Shown one piece after another: positions 32,526-42,886 of a stretch of DNA of 64,000 bases. Every line of letters starts with the position of its first letter. Positions within the stretch are counted from its first letter, which is position 1. The DNA is taken from contig OZ245783.1 in NCBI GenBank assembly GCA_965227875.1, forward strand, positions 1,984,001 to 2,048,000. The letters run 5' to 3'. The notes below the pieces were generated by a model, which saw only the letters and a list, made by a program, of their open reading frames with translations, was not told the DNA's origin and did not search any database. A program made the position numbers and the translations under genes. This DNA is from G965227875 sp965227875. Its GTDB lineage: Bacteria > Pseudomonadota > Alphaproteobacteria > Rhizobiales > JAJFHC01.

Positions 32526-33854
32526 TCATTTTCCGATACAGAAATCGCCAAAAACAACGTCGAGGACATCCTCGACGTCAACTCGTCCGGTAATCCGCCC
32601 GAGCATGAACACAGCCCGTCTCAGATCCTCGGCCATGAGTTCCGGCATGCCCTCTTCACCCTGCAGAACCGCCTCGAGGGCCGCGGCACATTCGGTCAAG
32701 GCCGCCCGATGCCTTTCCCGGGTCAGAACCGGGCTCTCGCCAACCGGCGTCAGGGACTCGACGAGAACCTTCAACCGATCGAGAAAAGCGTCCAGCCCTT
32801 CACCGGACCGCACCGAAAGACCTATCTCTCCCTCCGAAATCTGGTTGCGAACACCCGGCAAATCAACCTTGTTGCAGATTGATAACGTCGCCGAATCGAC
32901 CAAAACCAGGTCATCCCGAAACGATGAGCTTCCGTCACGCATTCTTACGACAACGTCCGCACTCGCAATCTGTTCGAGCGCCCGCCGTATGCCTTCCTGT
33001 TCGATCGCACCTTCAGAGGCCCTCAAACCGGCCGTATCCGTAAGAATGACCGGAACACCTCCCAGATCTATCCTGGTTTCAAGTACATCCCGTGTTGTTC
33101 CCGCTTCATCCGACACGATCGCGACGTCACGCCTCGCAAGTGCATTCAACAAGCTCGACTTCCCCACATTCGGCGCACCCGCGATCACCACACGCACACC
33201 TTCCCTCAGCCGTTCCCCCCGTCCGTCGTCGCTAAGATGAACCTTGATCTCGGACAGGATCCCGGAAACCTCTGGCAGACACCGCGCAATATGACCCTCC
33301 CCCACATCACCCTCGTCCGGGAAATCGATCTCCGCCTCGAAATAGGCCAGAAGAGAAACGAGCCGCTCTCTCCACCCGTCATAAAGTGAACCGAGAGATC
33401 CTTCCATTTGCCTGAGCGCGAGTTTTCTCTGGCCTTCCGTTTCAGCATCGATAAGGTCCGCCAGACCTTCGATTTCCGTTAGGTCGAGCTTTCCGTTGCC
33501 GAACGCGCGCCTTGCGAACTCCCCCGGCTCGGCGGGACGGAGCCCCTCCTGTCGCGCCAAACTCGACAGAAGGCGATCTATCACCGCGAGGCTGCCGTGA
33601 ACCTGGAACTCGGCACAGTCTTCTCCCGTAAAACTCCTGGGCCCACCGAAATACAGGACGACCCCGCGATCGATGACCGAATCGTCCTCCGGACAGATGA
33701 TCGTTTTCAACGACGCGTAGCGTTCTTCCGGACATTCGCCGCACATGTCATTCAGGACTTCGGAAACATGCGGACCGGACAACCTCACGACGGCAACACC
33801 ACTTCGCGCCCGCCCCGACGACAGGGCAAATATCGTATCTCCGGACTCACTCAT
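32526..33854 (-). CDS. mnmE: tRNA modification GTPase MnmE
   Basis: A 442-residue protein. N-terminal formyl-THF-binding domain (TIFALSSGRARSGVAVVRLSG), GTPase domain with G1 GAPNVGKSSLLNAL, DTAGLR (G3) and NKVD (G4), and the C-terminal FCIGK with the essential Cys. Together with MnmG it modifies wobble uridines. The frame is open to 34064, but the start is placed at 33854 (MSESGDTIFAL), after AAGGG; ATG codons at 33857 and 33869 are alternatives. Transcribed divergently from the DUF255 gene. Confidence 0.96.
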   Translation of the reverse strand: MSESGDTIFALSSGRARSGVAVVRLSGPHVSEVLNDMCGECPEERYASLKTIICPEDDSVIDRGVVLYFGGPRSFTGEDCAEFQVHGSLAVIDRLLSSLARQEGLRPAEPGEFARRAFGNGKLDLTEIEGLADLIDAETEGQRKLALRQMEGSLGSLYDGWRERLVSLLAYFEAEIDFPDEGDVGEGHIARCLPEVSGILSEIKVHLSDDGRGERLREGVRVVIAGAPNVGKSSLLNALARRDVAIVSDEAGTTRDVLETRIDLGGVPVILTDTAGLRASEGAIEQEGIRRALEQIASADVVVRMRDGSSSFRDDLVLVDSATLSICNKVDLPGVRNQISEGEIGLSVRSGEGLDAFLDRLKVLVESLTPVGESPVLTRERHRAALTECAAALEAVLQGEEGMPELMAEDLRRAVFMLGRITGRVDVEDVLDVVFGDFCIGK

Positions 33855-33949
33855 CATTGCACCCTTCATCCGTGCACGTTTCGCCCCATCTGGAGACGGG
33901 ACCCACATCCGTCTATGGTGACGCCACACGCCCCCAGGAAAGGCCCCGT

Positions 33950-35974
33950 ATGTCCCGCAACCGACTCGACCAGACCACCAGCCCCTATCTACTCCAACAC
34001 AAGGACAACCCTGTCCACTGGTATCCATGGGGCGAGGAGGCCCTGGAGGCCGCACGGTCCGCAAACAAACCGATCCTGCTGTCCGTCGGTTACGCGGCCT
34101 GCCACTGGTGCCACGTCATGGCGCACGAGAGCTTCGAGGACCCGGCGACGGCCGACGTCATGAACGACCTCTTCATCAATATCAAGGTCGATCGGGAAGA
34201 ACGACCGGATATCGACCGCATCTACATGAACGCCATCCATCACTTGGGCGAGCAGGGCGGTTGGCCCCTCACCATGTTCCTCACCCCGGACGGACGTCCC
34301 TTCTGGGGCGGAACCTATTTTCCGAAAACCTCCCAATATGGACGTCCCTCCTTCATTGCCGTCATGCGGGAAGTCGCGCGGGTCTATTCCGACGAACCCG
34401 AAAAAATCTCCACCAACGCCACAGCCCTTCACGAGGCGCTTTCCGCCGATCTTCCCACAGAGGATCCGTTCTCGGTCACCCAACCACTGGTAGACGAATT
34501 CGCGAACCGCCTTGTCCAGGCCATCGACATGGGACATGGCGGCCTCAGGGGCGCCCCCAAGTTTCCCCAGACCGTCATGCTCACTTCTCTCTGGCTCGCC
34601 TGGCTGAGGACGGGAACACCGCATTTCCGCGACGCCGTCACCACAAGCCTCCGAAACATGGCGCAAGGGGGGATTTATGACCATATCGCCGGCGGCTTCT
34701 CCCGCTACTCGGTCGATGCCATATGGCTTGTGCCCCACTTCGAAAAAATGCTCTACGACAATGCCCTGCTGATAGACCTGATGACCCTCGTCTGGCAGGA
34801 CACCGGGGACGATCTTCTCCAAACCCGTATCGCGGAGACGGCCGAATGGACCTTGTCGGAAATGCTCGCCCCGGATGGCGGATTCGCCGCGAGCCTTGAC
34901 GCCGATTCCGAGGGAGAAGAGGGCAGGTACTACGTCTGGACCGAAGCCGAAATCGATACACTCCTCGGAGCCGACGCCGAGTTCTTCAAGACGGTCTACG
35001 ACGTCAAACCCGGCGGAAACTGGGAAGGAAAGACAATCCTGAACCGACTGGCCAATCAGGACCTGCTCACCCCGGCCGACGAAGAGAAATTGAAGACCTG
35101 CCGCGAACGTCTGCACGAAGCCCGCGACCGGCGCATCCGTCCCGGATGGGACGACAAGGTCCTCTCCGACTGGAACGGCCTGATGATTGCCGCCCTCGCC
35201 AATGCCGGGCGCGTGTTCGGACACCCCGAATGGCACGACGCCGCTGTTTCGGCATTTCGTTTCGTCTGTGAATCGATGACCGACGACGGACGCCTTCTGC
35301 ACAGCTACCGCGCCGGCAAGGCAGACCATCCGGCCACCGCAGACGGTTATGCCAACATGATCCGCGCCGCCCTGGTGCTCTACGACACCACGTTCGAGAG
35401 CCGATACATCGACACAGCCCTCGCGTGGCTCGACGATTTCAACCGTCATTACTGGGACCAGACGTCCGGCGGCTACTTCTTCACCGCTGATGACGCGCCT
35501 GCGCTGATCGTACGCACGAAGACCGCCACCGACGATGCCCAACCGAACGGCAACGCCACCATGATCGCCAACCTTGTCAGCCTTTCCATGCTGACCGGCA
35601 ACAGCGACCACAAGGCGCGCGCGGACGCCCTGCTCGCCGCATTCGCCGGGCCGACCCGTACGAATCTCTTCGGACATGCAGGACTGATCAACGGATACGA
35701 TGCCCTCGCGCGATCCCTGCAGATCGTGATTGCCATCCCGGCCGATCAACAGCCACCGGACAATGTGCTCGAGATCATCCGCACACAGTCCCTACCAGAA
35801 CGCTGCCTTCAGATCGTTCGCGACGGCGAGGATCTCCCGCAATTGCATCCCGCGCACGGCAAGACATCCGTCGACGGACGGCCCGCCGTCTACATCTGCC
35901 GTGGACAGACTTGTTCTCTGCCCGTTACGGACATGAATCGATTGAGAGAGGAACTCGAGCTGGGAACCTCCTGA
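33950..35974 (+). CDS. Thioredoxin-like DUF255 protein (YyaL/SPATA20 family)
   Basis: A 674-residue protein. The N-terminal thioredoxin-like domain (about 1-165) begins SPYLLQHKDNPVHWYPWG and has the motif C51-H-W-C54 in AACHWCHVMAHESF. The rest is an (alpha/alpha)6 barrel like N-acylglucosamine epimerases (GGFSRYSVDAIWLVPHFEKM). The family is found in all domains, but its biochemical function is not established. AGGAAAGG precedes the ATG at 33950. Confidence 0.9.
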   Translation: MSRNRLDQTTSPYLLQHKDNPVHWYPWGEEALEAARSANKPILLSVGYAACHWCHVMAHESFEDPATADVMNDLFINIKVDREERPDIDRIYMNAIHHLGEQGGWPLTMFLTPDGRPFWGGTYFPKTSQYGRPSFIAVMREVARVYSDEPEKISTNATALHEALSADLPTEDPFSVTQPLVDEFANRLVQAIDMGHGGLRGAPKFPQTVMLTSLWLAWLRTGTPHFRDAVTTSLRNMAQGGIYDHIAGGFSRYSVDAIWLVPHFEKMLYDNALLIDLMTLVWQDTGDDLLQTRIAETAEWTLSEMLAPDGGFAASLDADSEGEEGRYYVWTEAEIDTLLGADAEFFKTVYDVKPGGNWEGKTILNRLANQDLLTPADEEKLKTCRERLHEARDRRIRPGWDDKVLSDWNGLMIAALANAGRVFGHPEWHDAAVSAFRFVCESMTDDGRLLHSYRAGKADHPATADGYANMIRAALVLYDTTFESRYIDTALAWLDDFNRHYWDQTSGGYFFTADDAPALIVRTKTATDDAQPNGNATMIANLVSLSMLTGNSDHKARADALLAAFAGPTRTNLFGHAGLINGYDALARSLQIVIAIPADQQPPDNVLEIIRTQSLPERCLQIVRDGEDLPQLHPAHGKTSVDGRPAVYICRGQTCSLPVTDMNRLREELELGTS

Positions 35975-35980
35975 CCTCCG

Positions 35981-37264
<1,284 letters not shown>

Positions 37265-37517
37265 GACTGGAGTATCCGCAGGAAACGGGAGGTGTCCGCT
37301 TGGGACAGATGATGCGACTTGATCACGAGGGACGTACCCATTGATCGAACGCTGTCTCTCTAAATGAAGTGTGCCGAAGGGACGGTGCGCGCGTCTTTCG
37401 CGGCGCGTTTGGTCACCGGCACGCGTGGTGCACGATCCCAAGGACGGTGAGATGACGTAATTCTAGCAGGATCGGACCCGCAGGAAAACAGTCTTCGATG
37501 CGAAAACCCGACTTCAG
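37265..37517 (-). promoter_or_regulatory. Rho leader / intergenic region
   Basis: A 253-bp stretch without a supported gene between rho and the upstream hemJ. It should contain the rho promoter and a long 5' leader. A GC-rich inverted repeat of the type CGCGC...GCGCG occurs near 37387-37407. Rho leaders in other bacteria support autoregulation by premature termination; nothing here proves it. Confidence 0.35.
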
Positions 37518-37955
37518 CTAGAAGGGCTTTACCACCACTAGGATGACCACCGCAACCAAAATAATCGTCGGAACTTCGTTGAGAATGCGGAAAAACCGCG
37601 GAGAAAGAGTATTTCGGTCGAGCGCGAAGTCCGCGACATATCGTGACAGCAATCCCTGGTACCCCGAAAGCGCCACCACCAGGGCAAGCTTTACGTAGAA
37701 CCAGTTGAACGATCCCCAGTCGACAATGCCCGGCGTGAAGGCCAGCAGCCCGCCCAGCACCCATACCGCCAGCATCGCCGGGGTCATGATCGCCTTGAGC
37801 AGCCGCCGTTCCATGACCTTGAAGGTCTCCGACTGCACCGACCCGTTCTCCGCGTCGCAGTGATACACCATCAGGCGCGGCAGATAGAACAGCCCGGCCA
37901 TCCACGCCACCACCGCGATGATGTGTGCGGCCTTCAACCAGAGATAAAGATCCAT
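37518..37955 (-). CDS. hemJ: Protoporphyrinogen IX oxidase HemJ
   Basis: A 145-residue membrane protein with four hydrophobic helices. It carries the HemJ signature: LKAAHIIAVVAWMAGLFYLPRL with conserved His, the VYH turn, and RLLKAIMTPAML. It oxidises protoporphyrinogen IX to protoporphyrin IX in haem synthesis. It lies 9 bases downstream of hemE, so the two haem genes are co-transcribed toward rho. Confidence 0.93.
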   Translation of the reverse strand: MDLYLWLKAAHIIAVVAWMAGLFYLPRLMVYHCDAENGSVQSETFKVMERRLLKAIMTPAMLAVWVLGGLLAFTPGIVDWGSFNWFYVKLALVVALSGYQGLLSRYVADFALDRNTLSPRFFRILNEVPTIILVAVVILVVVKPF

Positions 37956-37964
37956 TTTTGCGTC

Positions 37965-39050
37965 CTACGAATGCCTCGCGCCCCGGGCTCTCACCCGTTC
38001 GATGACCCGTGCCACATTGTCCACCGGCGTCTCGGGAATGAGGCCGTGCCCGAGATTGAACACGAAGGCCCGTCCCTCCATCGCCTCAAGGATACAGTCT
38101 ACCGCATGATCGAGCTCCCGGCCGCCGGCGACAACCGCGAGGGGATCCAGGTTGCCCTGCAGCACCACGTCGGCGGGAATTGACGACGACGCCCAGGCCA
38201 TGTCCACCGACGTATCCAGACTGACGGCGTCCACGCCGGTGGCGCCGGCGAACTCGGCATAGGCCGCTCCGCATCCTCTGGGAAATCCGATGACCGGAAC
38301 ATCCGGGACCCTCGACTTCAGGGCATCCACCATGTCGCGCACCGGTTCCACGCACCAGCGCTGATATTCGCCCGGCGCCAGATTTCCCGCCCAGGTATCG
38401 AAGATCTGCAGGGCCTGCGCCCCGGCCTCCACCTGCCGGACCAGATACTCGACGGATGCCTCGACCAAGAGATCAATCAACCCGCCGAACCAGGTCTCCC
38501 GGCGATAGGCGGCAAGCCGTGCCGCTTTCTGGTCCGGCGAACCGCGGCCACCGACCATGTATGTCGCAACCGTCCATGGTGCACCGCAAAAACCGATCAG
38601 TGCGGTTTCCGGGGGCAGGGCCTTACGCGTCAGGCGAAGCGTTTCGTAGACCGGGCCCACCGTTTCGTGCACGCGGTCCATCGAAAGACCTGCGAAGGCT
38701 TTTGCACTGTCCACCGGGGACAGCACCGGACCCTCTCCTTCCTTGAAGGCCACGTCCTGGCCGAGACCGTCGGGAATGAGCAGGATGTCCGCGAAGACGA
38801 TGGCCGCATCGAATCCGTATCGCCTGATCGGCTGCAACGTCACCTCGCAGGCGAGAGCCGGGTCATAACAGAGATCAAGAAAGGACCCCGCATTCTTGCG
38901 CACTTTCCGGTACTCAGGCAGATACCGGCCAGCCTGACGCATCATCCAGACCGGTGGCAGGTCGATGGCCTCGCCCTTGAGCGTCCGGATGAATGCAGGT
39001 TCCGATATGGGCGGGGCCGTCGTCGTTGGGCTGTCGGGATTGTTGTTCAC
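37965..39050 (-). CDS. hemE: Uroporphyrinogen decarboxylase
   Basis: A 361-residue TIM-barrel enzyme. It contains PVWMMRQAGRYLPEYR, with the catalytic Arg pair, and YDPALACEVTLQPIRRYGFDAAIVFADIL, with the essential Asp; GFCGAPWTVATYMVGG follows. It removes four acetate carboxyls from uroporphyrinogen III. No ATG is near the expected N-terminus: GTG at 39050 is chosen, and TTG at 39074 is possible. In Caulobacter and Rickettsia hemE flanks oriC, and the region just upstream here looks like an origin. Confidence 0.95.
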   Translation of the reverse strand: MNNNPDSPTTTAPPISEPAFIRTLKGEAIDLPPVWMMRQAGRYLPEYRKVRKNAGSFLDLCYDPALACEVTLQPIRRYGFDAAIVFADILLIPDGLGQDVAFKEGEGPVLSPVDSAKAFAGLSMDRVHETVGPVYETLRLTRKALPPETALIGFCGAPWTVATYMVGGRGSPDQKAARLAAYRRETWFGGLIDLLVEASVEYLVRQVEAGAQALQIFDTWAGNLAPGEYQRWCVEPVRDMVDALKSRVPDVPVIGFPRGCGAAYAEFAGATGVDAVSLDTSVDMAWASSSIPADVVLQGNLDPLAVVAGGRELDHAVDCILEAMEGRAFVFNLGHGLIPETPVDNVARVIERVRARGARHS

Positions 39051-39432
39051 GCGTCCGTCCAGAAAACAAAACAATAAATAAGGGAATCTATTTGTTGTTG
39101 TTATTGGCCTGTGGACAGCGGGGATTCAATCTTTTTCACAGCTTGTCCGCAGCCCCGGTTGTCCACAGATGATTCTTGTGGACTTGAAAAACAAGCAAGG
39201 TGACAAAATAACTCAAAATTAACAAATAGTTACCAAGCCGCATACGGGACAAGAGCGGGATAACTCCGGCACAAGTGCCGGTTCTCCAGACATGATTAAC
39301 AAATCGTAAACGCGCCGGATTACATCCACAGCGGTTTTTCTCTTGGATAAGATCGGGGCGATCTGAAACAGTGTTCCCCGACCGGGCCGGTCTTGCCGGC
39401 TTGCCAACAATCATCCACAGGCATGGGGACAA
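39051..39432. other. oriC: Probable chromosomal replication origin (oriC)
   Basis: A 382-bp gene-free region between hemE (leftward) and the pyruvate-dikinase-regulator gene (rightward). It contains DnaA-box-like 9-mers: TGTGGACAG 39110, TTTTTCACA 39132 (fits TTWTNCACA), TTGTCCACA 39159, TGTGGACTT 39177, ACATCCACA 39322 and TCATCCACA 39411. An AT-rich stretch at about 39186-39236 could be the unwinding element. CtrA-like half-matches lie at 39219 and 39296. The hemE flank, the divergent genes and the nearby parABS support the call. Note that proximal hemE and regulator promoters must also lie here. Confidence 0.8.
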
Positions 39433-40269
39433 ATGCCGCACCGAAACCGGGAAAAGAAGTTTTTTCACTTGCATCTCGTATCCGACGCCACCGGCGAAAC
39501 GCTGAACGCGGTCGCCAAGGCGGCGACCGTTCAGTACGCGGACTTCCAGCCCGTGGAGCACAGCCATTCATTGGTGCGCAACGCCGCCCAGCTCGACGCG
39601 GTCGTCGCCGATATCGAGCAGAATCCGGGCATCGTTCTCTATACGATGGTCAACTCGAAGATGCGCCAGACCCTGGAGGACAAGTGCGCCGGGATCGGCG
39701 TGCCCATCGTTTCCGTGCTCGATCCGGTGACCGCCTGCCTGAGCACCTATCTCAACGCCAAGTCGACGCCGCAGGTCGGCGGGCAGCACGCGCTCAATGC
39801 GGAATATTTCAAACGGATCGACGCCCTGAACTTCACAATGATGCATGATGACGGTCAGCTCGCCGACGGTCTTGCGGACGCCGACGTCGTCCTCGTGGGC
39901 ATCAGCCGCACGTCGAAGACACCGACCAGCATCTATCTCGCCAACCGGGGGATCAAGACGGCGAATGTGCCCCTTGTCCTGGGCGTGCCGCTGCCCACCC
40001 AGCTCGACAATATCGGCAATGCGCTCGTGGTGGGCCTCGTCGCGTCCGCCGAGCGGATCGTCCAGATCCGCCGCAACAGGCTGCTTTCCCTCAATGAACG
40101 CGACGAGACAGACTACGTGGACAAGAAGAAGATCGCCGAAGAACTCACCTTCGCCAGGAAGATCTGTTCGAGCAGGGGCTGGCCGGTCATCGACGTCACC
40201 AGGAAGTCGATCGAGGAAACCGCAGCATCCGTCCTCAACCTCTACCATCAGGGCTACAGCACAGTATGA
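39433..40269 (+). CDS. Pyruvate, water dikinase regulatory protein (DUF299 family)
   Basis: A 278-residue bifunctional kinase/pyrophosphorylase of the PpsR/PDRP type. It opens FFHLHLVSDATGETLN and holds the nucleotide loop VGISRTSKTPTSIYLAN. These proteins switch PEP synthase or pyruvate-phosphate dikinase off by ADP-dependent phosphorylation and on again by phosphorolysis. In alphaproteobacteria this gene (called RP001 in Rickettsia) flanks oriC opposite hemE. The stop overlaps the maf start by 4 bases. Confidence 0.93.
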   Translation: MPHRNREKKFFHLHLVSDATGETLNAVAKAATVQYADFQPVEHSHSLVRNAAQLDAVVADIEQNPGIVLYTMVNSKMRQTLEDKCAGIGVPIVSVLDPVTACLSTYLNAKSTPQVGGQHALNAEYFKRIDALNFTMMHDDGQLADGLADADVVLVGISRTSKTPTSIYLANRGIKTANVPLVLGVPLPTQLDNIGNALVVGLVASAERIVQIRRNRLLSLNERDETDYVDKKKIAEELTFARKICSSRGWPVIDVTRKSIEETAASVLNLYHQGYSTV

Positions 40270-40895
40270 CCACGCCATTGCACGATGATTCCAGGCAGCC
40301 GCTGGTTCTCGCTTCGGCGAGCAGGATCCGGGCGGACCTGCTGCGTGCCGCCGGTCTCGAGATCGAGGTTCTCCCGGCCGAGATCGACGAGGCCGCGGTC
40401 AAGGCCGTGCTGACCCGCGAAAACCCGGACTTTTCAGGCGCTGACATGGCCGAGATCCTGGCCCGGACCAAGGCCTCCACCATGTCCGAGACCCGTCCCG
40501 ACGCCATGGTCATCGGCGCCGACCAGGTCCTCGATTGCGAGGGACGCGTCTTCGACAAACCCGAGGACATGGACGAGGCCAGGCGGCATCTCGTAAGCCT
40601 CCGCGGCCGCGCGCACCGGCTCTTGTCGTCCGTCGCCTGCGCGCGCGGCGGCGAGGTCGTCTGGCATCACCAGTCCACGGTCACGATGCATATGCGAGAC
40701 TTTTCCAACGCGTTCCTGGGAACCTATCTCGGCACGGTCGGAGAAGACGCCCTGACGAGCGTGGGCGCCTACAAGCTCGAAGGCCTCGGTTCCCATCTCT
40801 TCGAGAGAATCGAGGGCGACTATTTTGCCGTCCTTGGACTGCCCTTGCTCGAACTTCTCGCTTTCCTGCGGACCGAGAACGTCGTCGCGGCATGA
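40266..40895 (+). CDS. maf: Maf-like nucleoside triphosphate pyrophosphatase
   Basis: A 209-residue Maf/Ham1-fold NTP pyrophosphatase: LASASRIRADLLRAAGL at the N-terminus, the IGADQVLDCEGRVFDKP loop with the catalytic Asp, and GAYKLEGLGSHLFERIEGDYFAVLGLP near the end. It hydrolyses non-canonical nucleotides such as modified UTP/dTTP. It is translationally coupled to the gene before it and followed by coaE 25 bases downstream; aroE, often found between them, is absent. Confidence 0.93.
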   Translation: MTTPLHDDSRQPLVLASASRIRADLLRAAGLEIEVLPAEIDEAAVKAVLTRENPDFSGADMAEILARTKASTMSETRPDAMVIGADQVLDCEGRVFDKPEDMDEARRHLVSLRGRAHRLLSSVACARGGEVVWHHQSTVTMHMRDFSNAFLGTYLGTVGEDALTSVGAYKLEGLGSHLFERIEGDYFAVLGLPLLELLAFLRTENVVAA

Positions 40896-40920
40896 GGGAA
40901 AGACGGGGAGGGGACGCGAC

Positions 40921-41529
40921 GTGATCGTTCTCGGACTCACCGGTTCCATCGGCATGGGGAAGTCGACGACCGCGTGCATGTTCGCCGAACAGGGCATACC
41001 GGTCTTCGATGCCGACGCGGCCGTCCACGCCATGTACGAGAAAGGCGGCGAGGCGGTACCGGCCATCGCGGAGTTCTGCCCCGAAGCGGTCGTCGACGGA
41101 ACGGTGAACCGCGCCCGGCTGTCGGCCCATGTCGTTGGAAACTCCGAACGCATCTCGAGGCTGGAAGCGATCGTGCATCCGCTGGTGCGCGCCCGTGAAA
41201 GGTCGTTTCTCGACGATTGCCGCGCCGACGGACACGACATCGTCGTCCTCGACATCCCCCTGCTCTACGAAACCGGCGGGGCGGACAGGGTGGATCGCGT
41301 GGTCGTGGTCTCGGCGGACGCGGACATCCAGCGCGAAAGGGTTCTGGCGCGGCCGGGCATGACGGAAGAAAAGTTCCGCGCCATTCTCGCCAAGCAGGTT
41401 CCGGATGAGGAAAAACGCAGCCGCGCGGACTACATTGTGGATAGCGGCCTGGGAATGGAACACGCCCGTTCGCAGGTCGCCGCGATCGTGGCAGACTTGC
41501 GCGAATCGCTGGCAAGACCGGAAACGTGA
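40921..41529 (+). CDS. coaE: Dephospho-CoA kinase
   Basis: A 202-residue P-loop kinase starting at GTG 40921. The phosphate loop is GLTGSIGMGKSTT; the conserved VLDIPLLYETGG and VVVVSADADIQRERVLAR also fit CoaE. It performs the last step of coenzyme A synthesis. It lies between maf and dnaQ in the origin-proximal gene string. Confidence 0.95.
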   Translation: MIVLGLTGSIGMGKSTTACMFAEQGIPVFDADAAVHAMYEKGGEAVPAIAEFCPEAVVDGTVNRARLSAHVVGNSERISRLEAIVHPLVRARERSFLDDCRADGHDIVVLDIPLLYETGGADRVDRVVVVSADADIQRERVLARPGMTEEKFRAILAKQVPDEEKRSRADYIVDSGLGMEHARSQVAAIVADLRESLARPET

Positions 41530-41538
41530 AACAGACCC

Positions 41539-42237
41539 ATGCGGGAAATCGTACTCGATACCGAAACGACCGGTTTCAAACCTGCCGAAGGCGACCGGAT
41601 CGTGGAAATCGGTTGTGTCGAACTCGTCAACCACGTCGCGACGGGCCGGACGTGGCATCAGTACATCAATCCCCAGAGGGACATGCCGGTCGAGGCGTTC
41701 AACGTCCATGGCCTGTCGGAGGAATTCCTGTCCGACAAACCGCTTTTTGCCGATATCGCCGATGACTTTCTGGCCTTCGTGGAAGACGCACCGCTCGTCA
41801 TCCACAACGCGTCCTTCGACATGGCGTTCCTGAATCACGAACTCACCATGGTCGGACGGCCCAACCTGCCGTCAGAGCAGGCCGTGGACACGCTTCTGAT
41901 CGCGCGCCGGAAACATCCCTCGGGCCCCAATTCGCTGGATGCCCTGTGCCGGCGCTACAATGTCGACAATTCGGGCCGCACCAAGCACGGCGCGCTTCTC
42001 GATTCGGAGATCCTGGCCGAGGTCTATCTCGAGCTGATCGGCGGCCGCCAGCCCCACCTCACCCTTGTCGGGCACGAATCGGCGGAAAACGGGTCGTCCG
42101 GACCTGCGGCCCGGACCTCGAGACAGCGGCCCCAGCCCTTGCCCTCGCGTCTGACCGACGCGGAACGCAGTGCTCACGAGGCCTTCGTCGCCACGCTGGG
42201 CGAGGACGCAATCTGGAACAGATACTCCGGATCGTAG
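41539..42237 (+). CDS. dnaQ: DNA polymerase III subunit epsilon
   Basis: A 232-residue DEDDh 3'-5' exonuclease. Exo I IVLDTETTGFK, Exo II HNASFDMAFLNHEL and Exo III around KHGALLDSEILAEVYLEL are all present. The C-terminal tail (about 175-232) would bind the polymerase alpha subunit. It proofreads replication. Gap to coaE is 9 bases; it converges on secB 13 bases away. Confidence 0.96.
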   Translation: MREIVLDTETTGFKPAEGDRIVEIGCVELVNHVATGRTWHQYINPQRDMPVEAFNVHGLSEEFLSDKPLFADIADDFLAFVEDAPLVIHNASFDMAFLNHELTMVGRPNLPSEQAVDTLLIARRKHPSGPNSLDALCRRYNVDNSGRTKHGALLDSEILAEVYLELIGGRQPHLTLVGHESAENGSSGPAARTSRQRPQPLPSRLTDAERSAHEAFVATLGEDAIWNRYSGS

Positions 42238-42250
42238 CCGGCAGGAGGCG

Positions 42251-42775
42251 TCAGGCGTCCGCGTTTTCCTGGCTCACCCTTTGCTGGTACATGCCGGCGA
42301 AATCGATCGGATCGATCATCAGCGGCGGGAATCCGCCGTTTCGGGTGGCATCGGCGAGGATCTGCCGGGCGAAGGGAAAGAGCATCCGCGGGCATTCGAT
42401 CAGCACCACGGGATGCAGGTTCTCCTGCGGAATGTTCTCCAGCCGGAAGATGCCAGCATATTGCAGCTCGGCGACGAAGACCGTTTCGTCATTGTCGCGG
42501 GCCTTCGCCTGGAGGTCGAGTTCGACCTCGTAGTCGGTCTGGCTCATCGCCTTGGCGTTGACGTTGACGGAAATGTCGATGGCCGGGCTGGCGTCCTGTT
42601 TCATGAGCGACTGGGGCGCGCCGGGGTTCTCGAACGAGAAATCCTTCAGGTACTGCGCCAGTATCCGCATGGACGGGGACGCGTTTTCCGCCGCTGCCGC
42701 CTCAGGCGCACCGTTGCCCACCGCCGCGCCATTGCCCCCGTTGCCGTCCTGTTCGGATCCGTTTTCGTCGCTCAT
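42251..42775 (-). CDS. secB: Protein-export chaperone SecB
   Basis: A 174-residue SecB. An N-terminal low-complexity Asn/Gly/Ala-rich tail (about 1-32) precedes the conserved core: LAQYLKDFSFENPGAP, YEVELDLQAKARD, FVAELQYAGIF and CPRMLFPFARQI. It keeps preproteins unfolded and delivers them to SecA. The start at 42775 (MSDENGSEQ) is the usual type; the frame is open to 42865. Confidence 0.96.
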   Translation of the reverse strand: MSDENGSEQDGNGGNGAAVGNGAPEAAAAENASPSMRILAQYLKDFSFENPGAPQSLMKQDASPAIDISVNVNAKAMSQTDYEVELDLQAKARDNDETVFVAELQYAGIFRLENIPQENLHPVVLIECPRMLFPFARQILADATRNGGFPPLMIDPIDFAGMYQQRVSQENADA

Positions 42776-42886
42776 GTCCTGTTTCCTCAACTCTCGGCAC
42801 CGCCCGGGATGCCCGAACCTCCTGCAATGGGCACACGGGCTATCACGGAAGCCCGCCTGCCACAATAGCGATGCTGCTGGCCGCGG

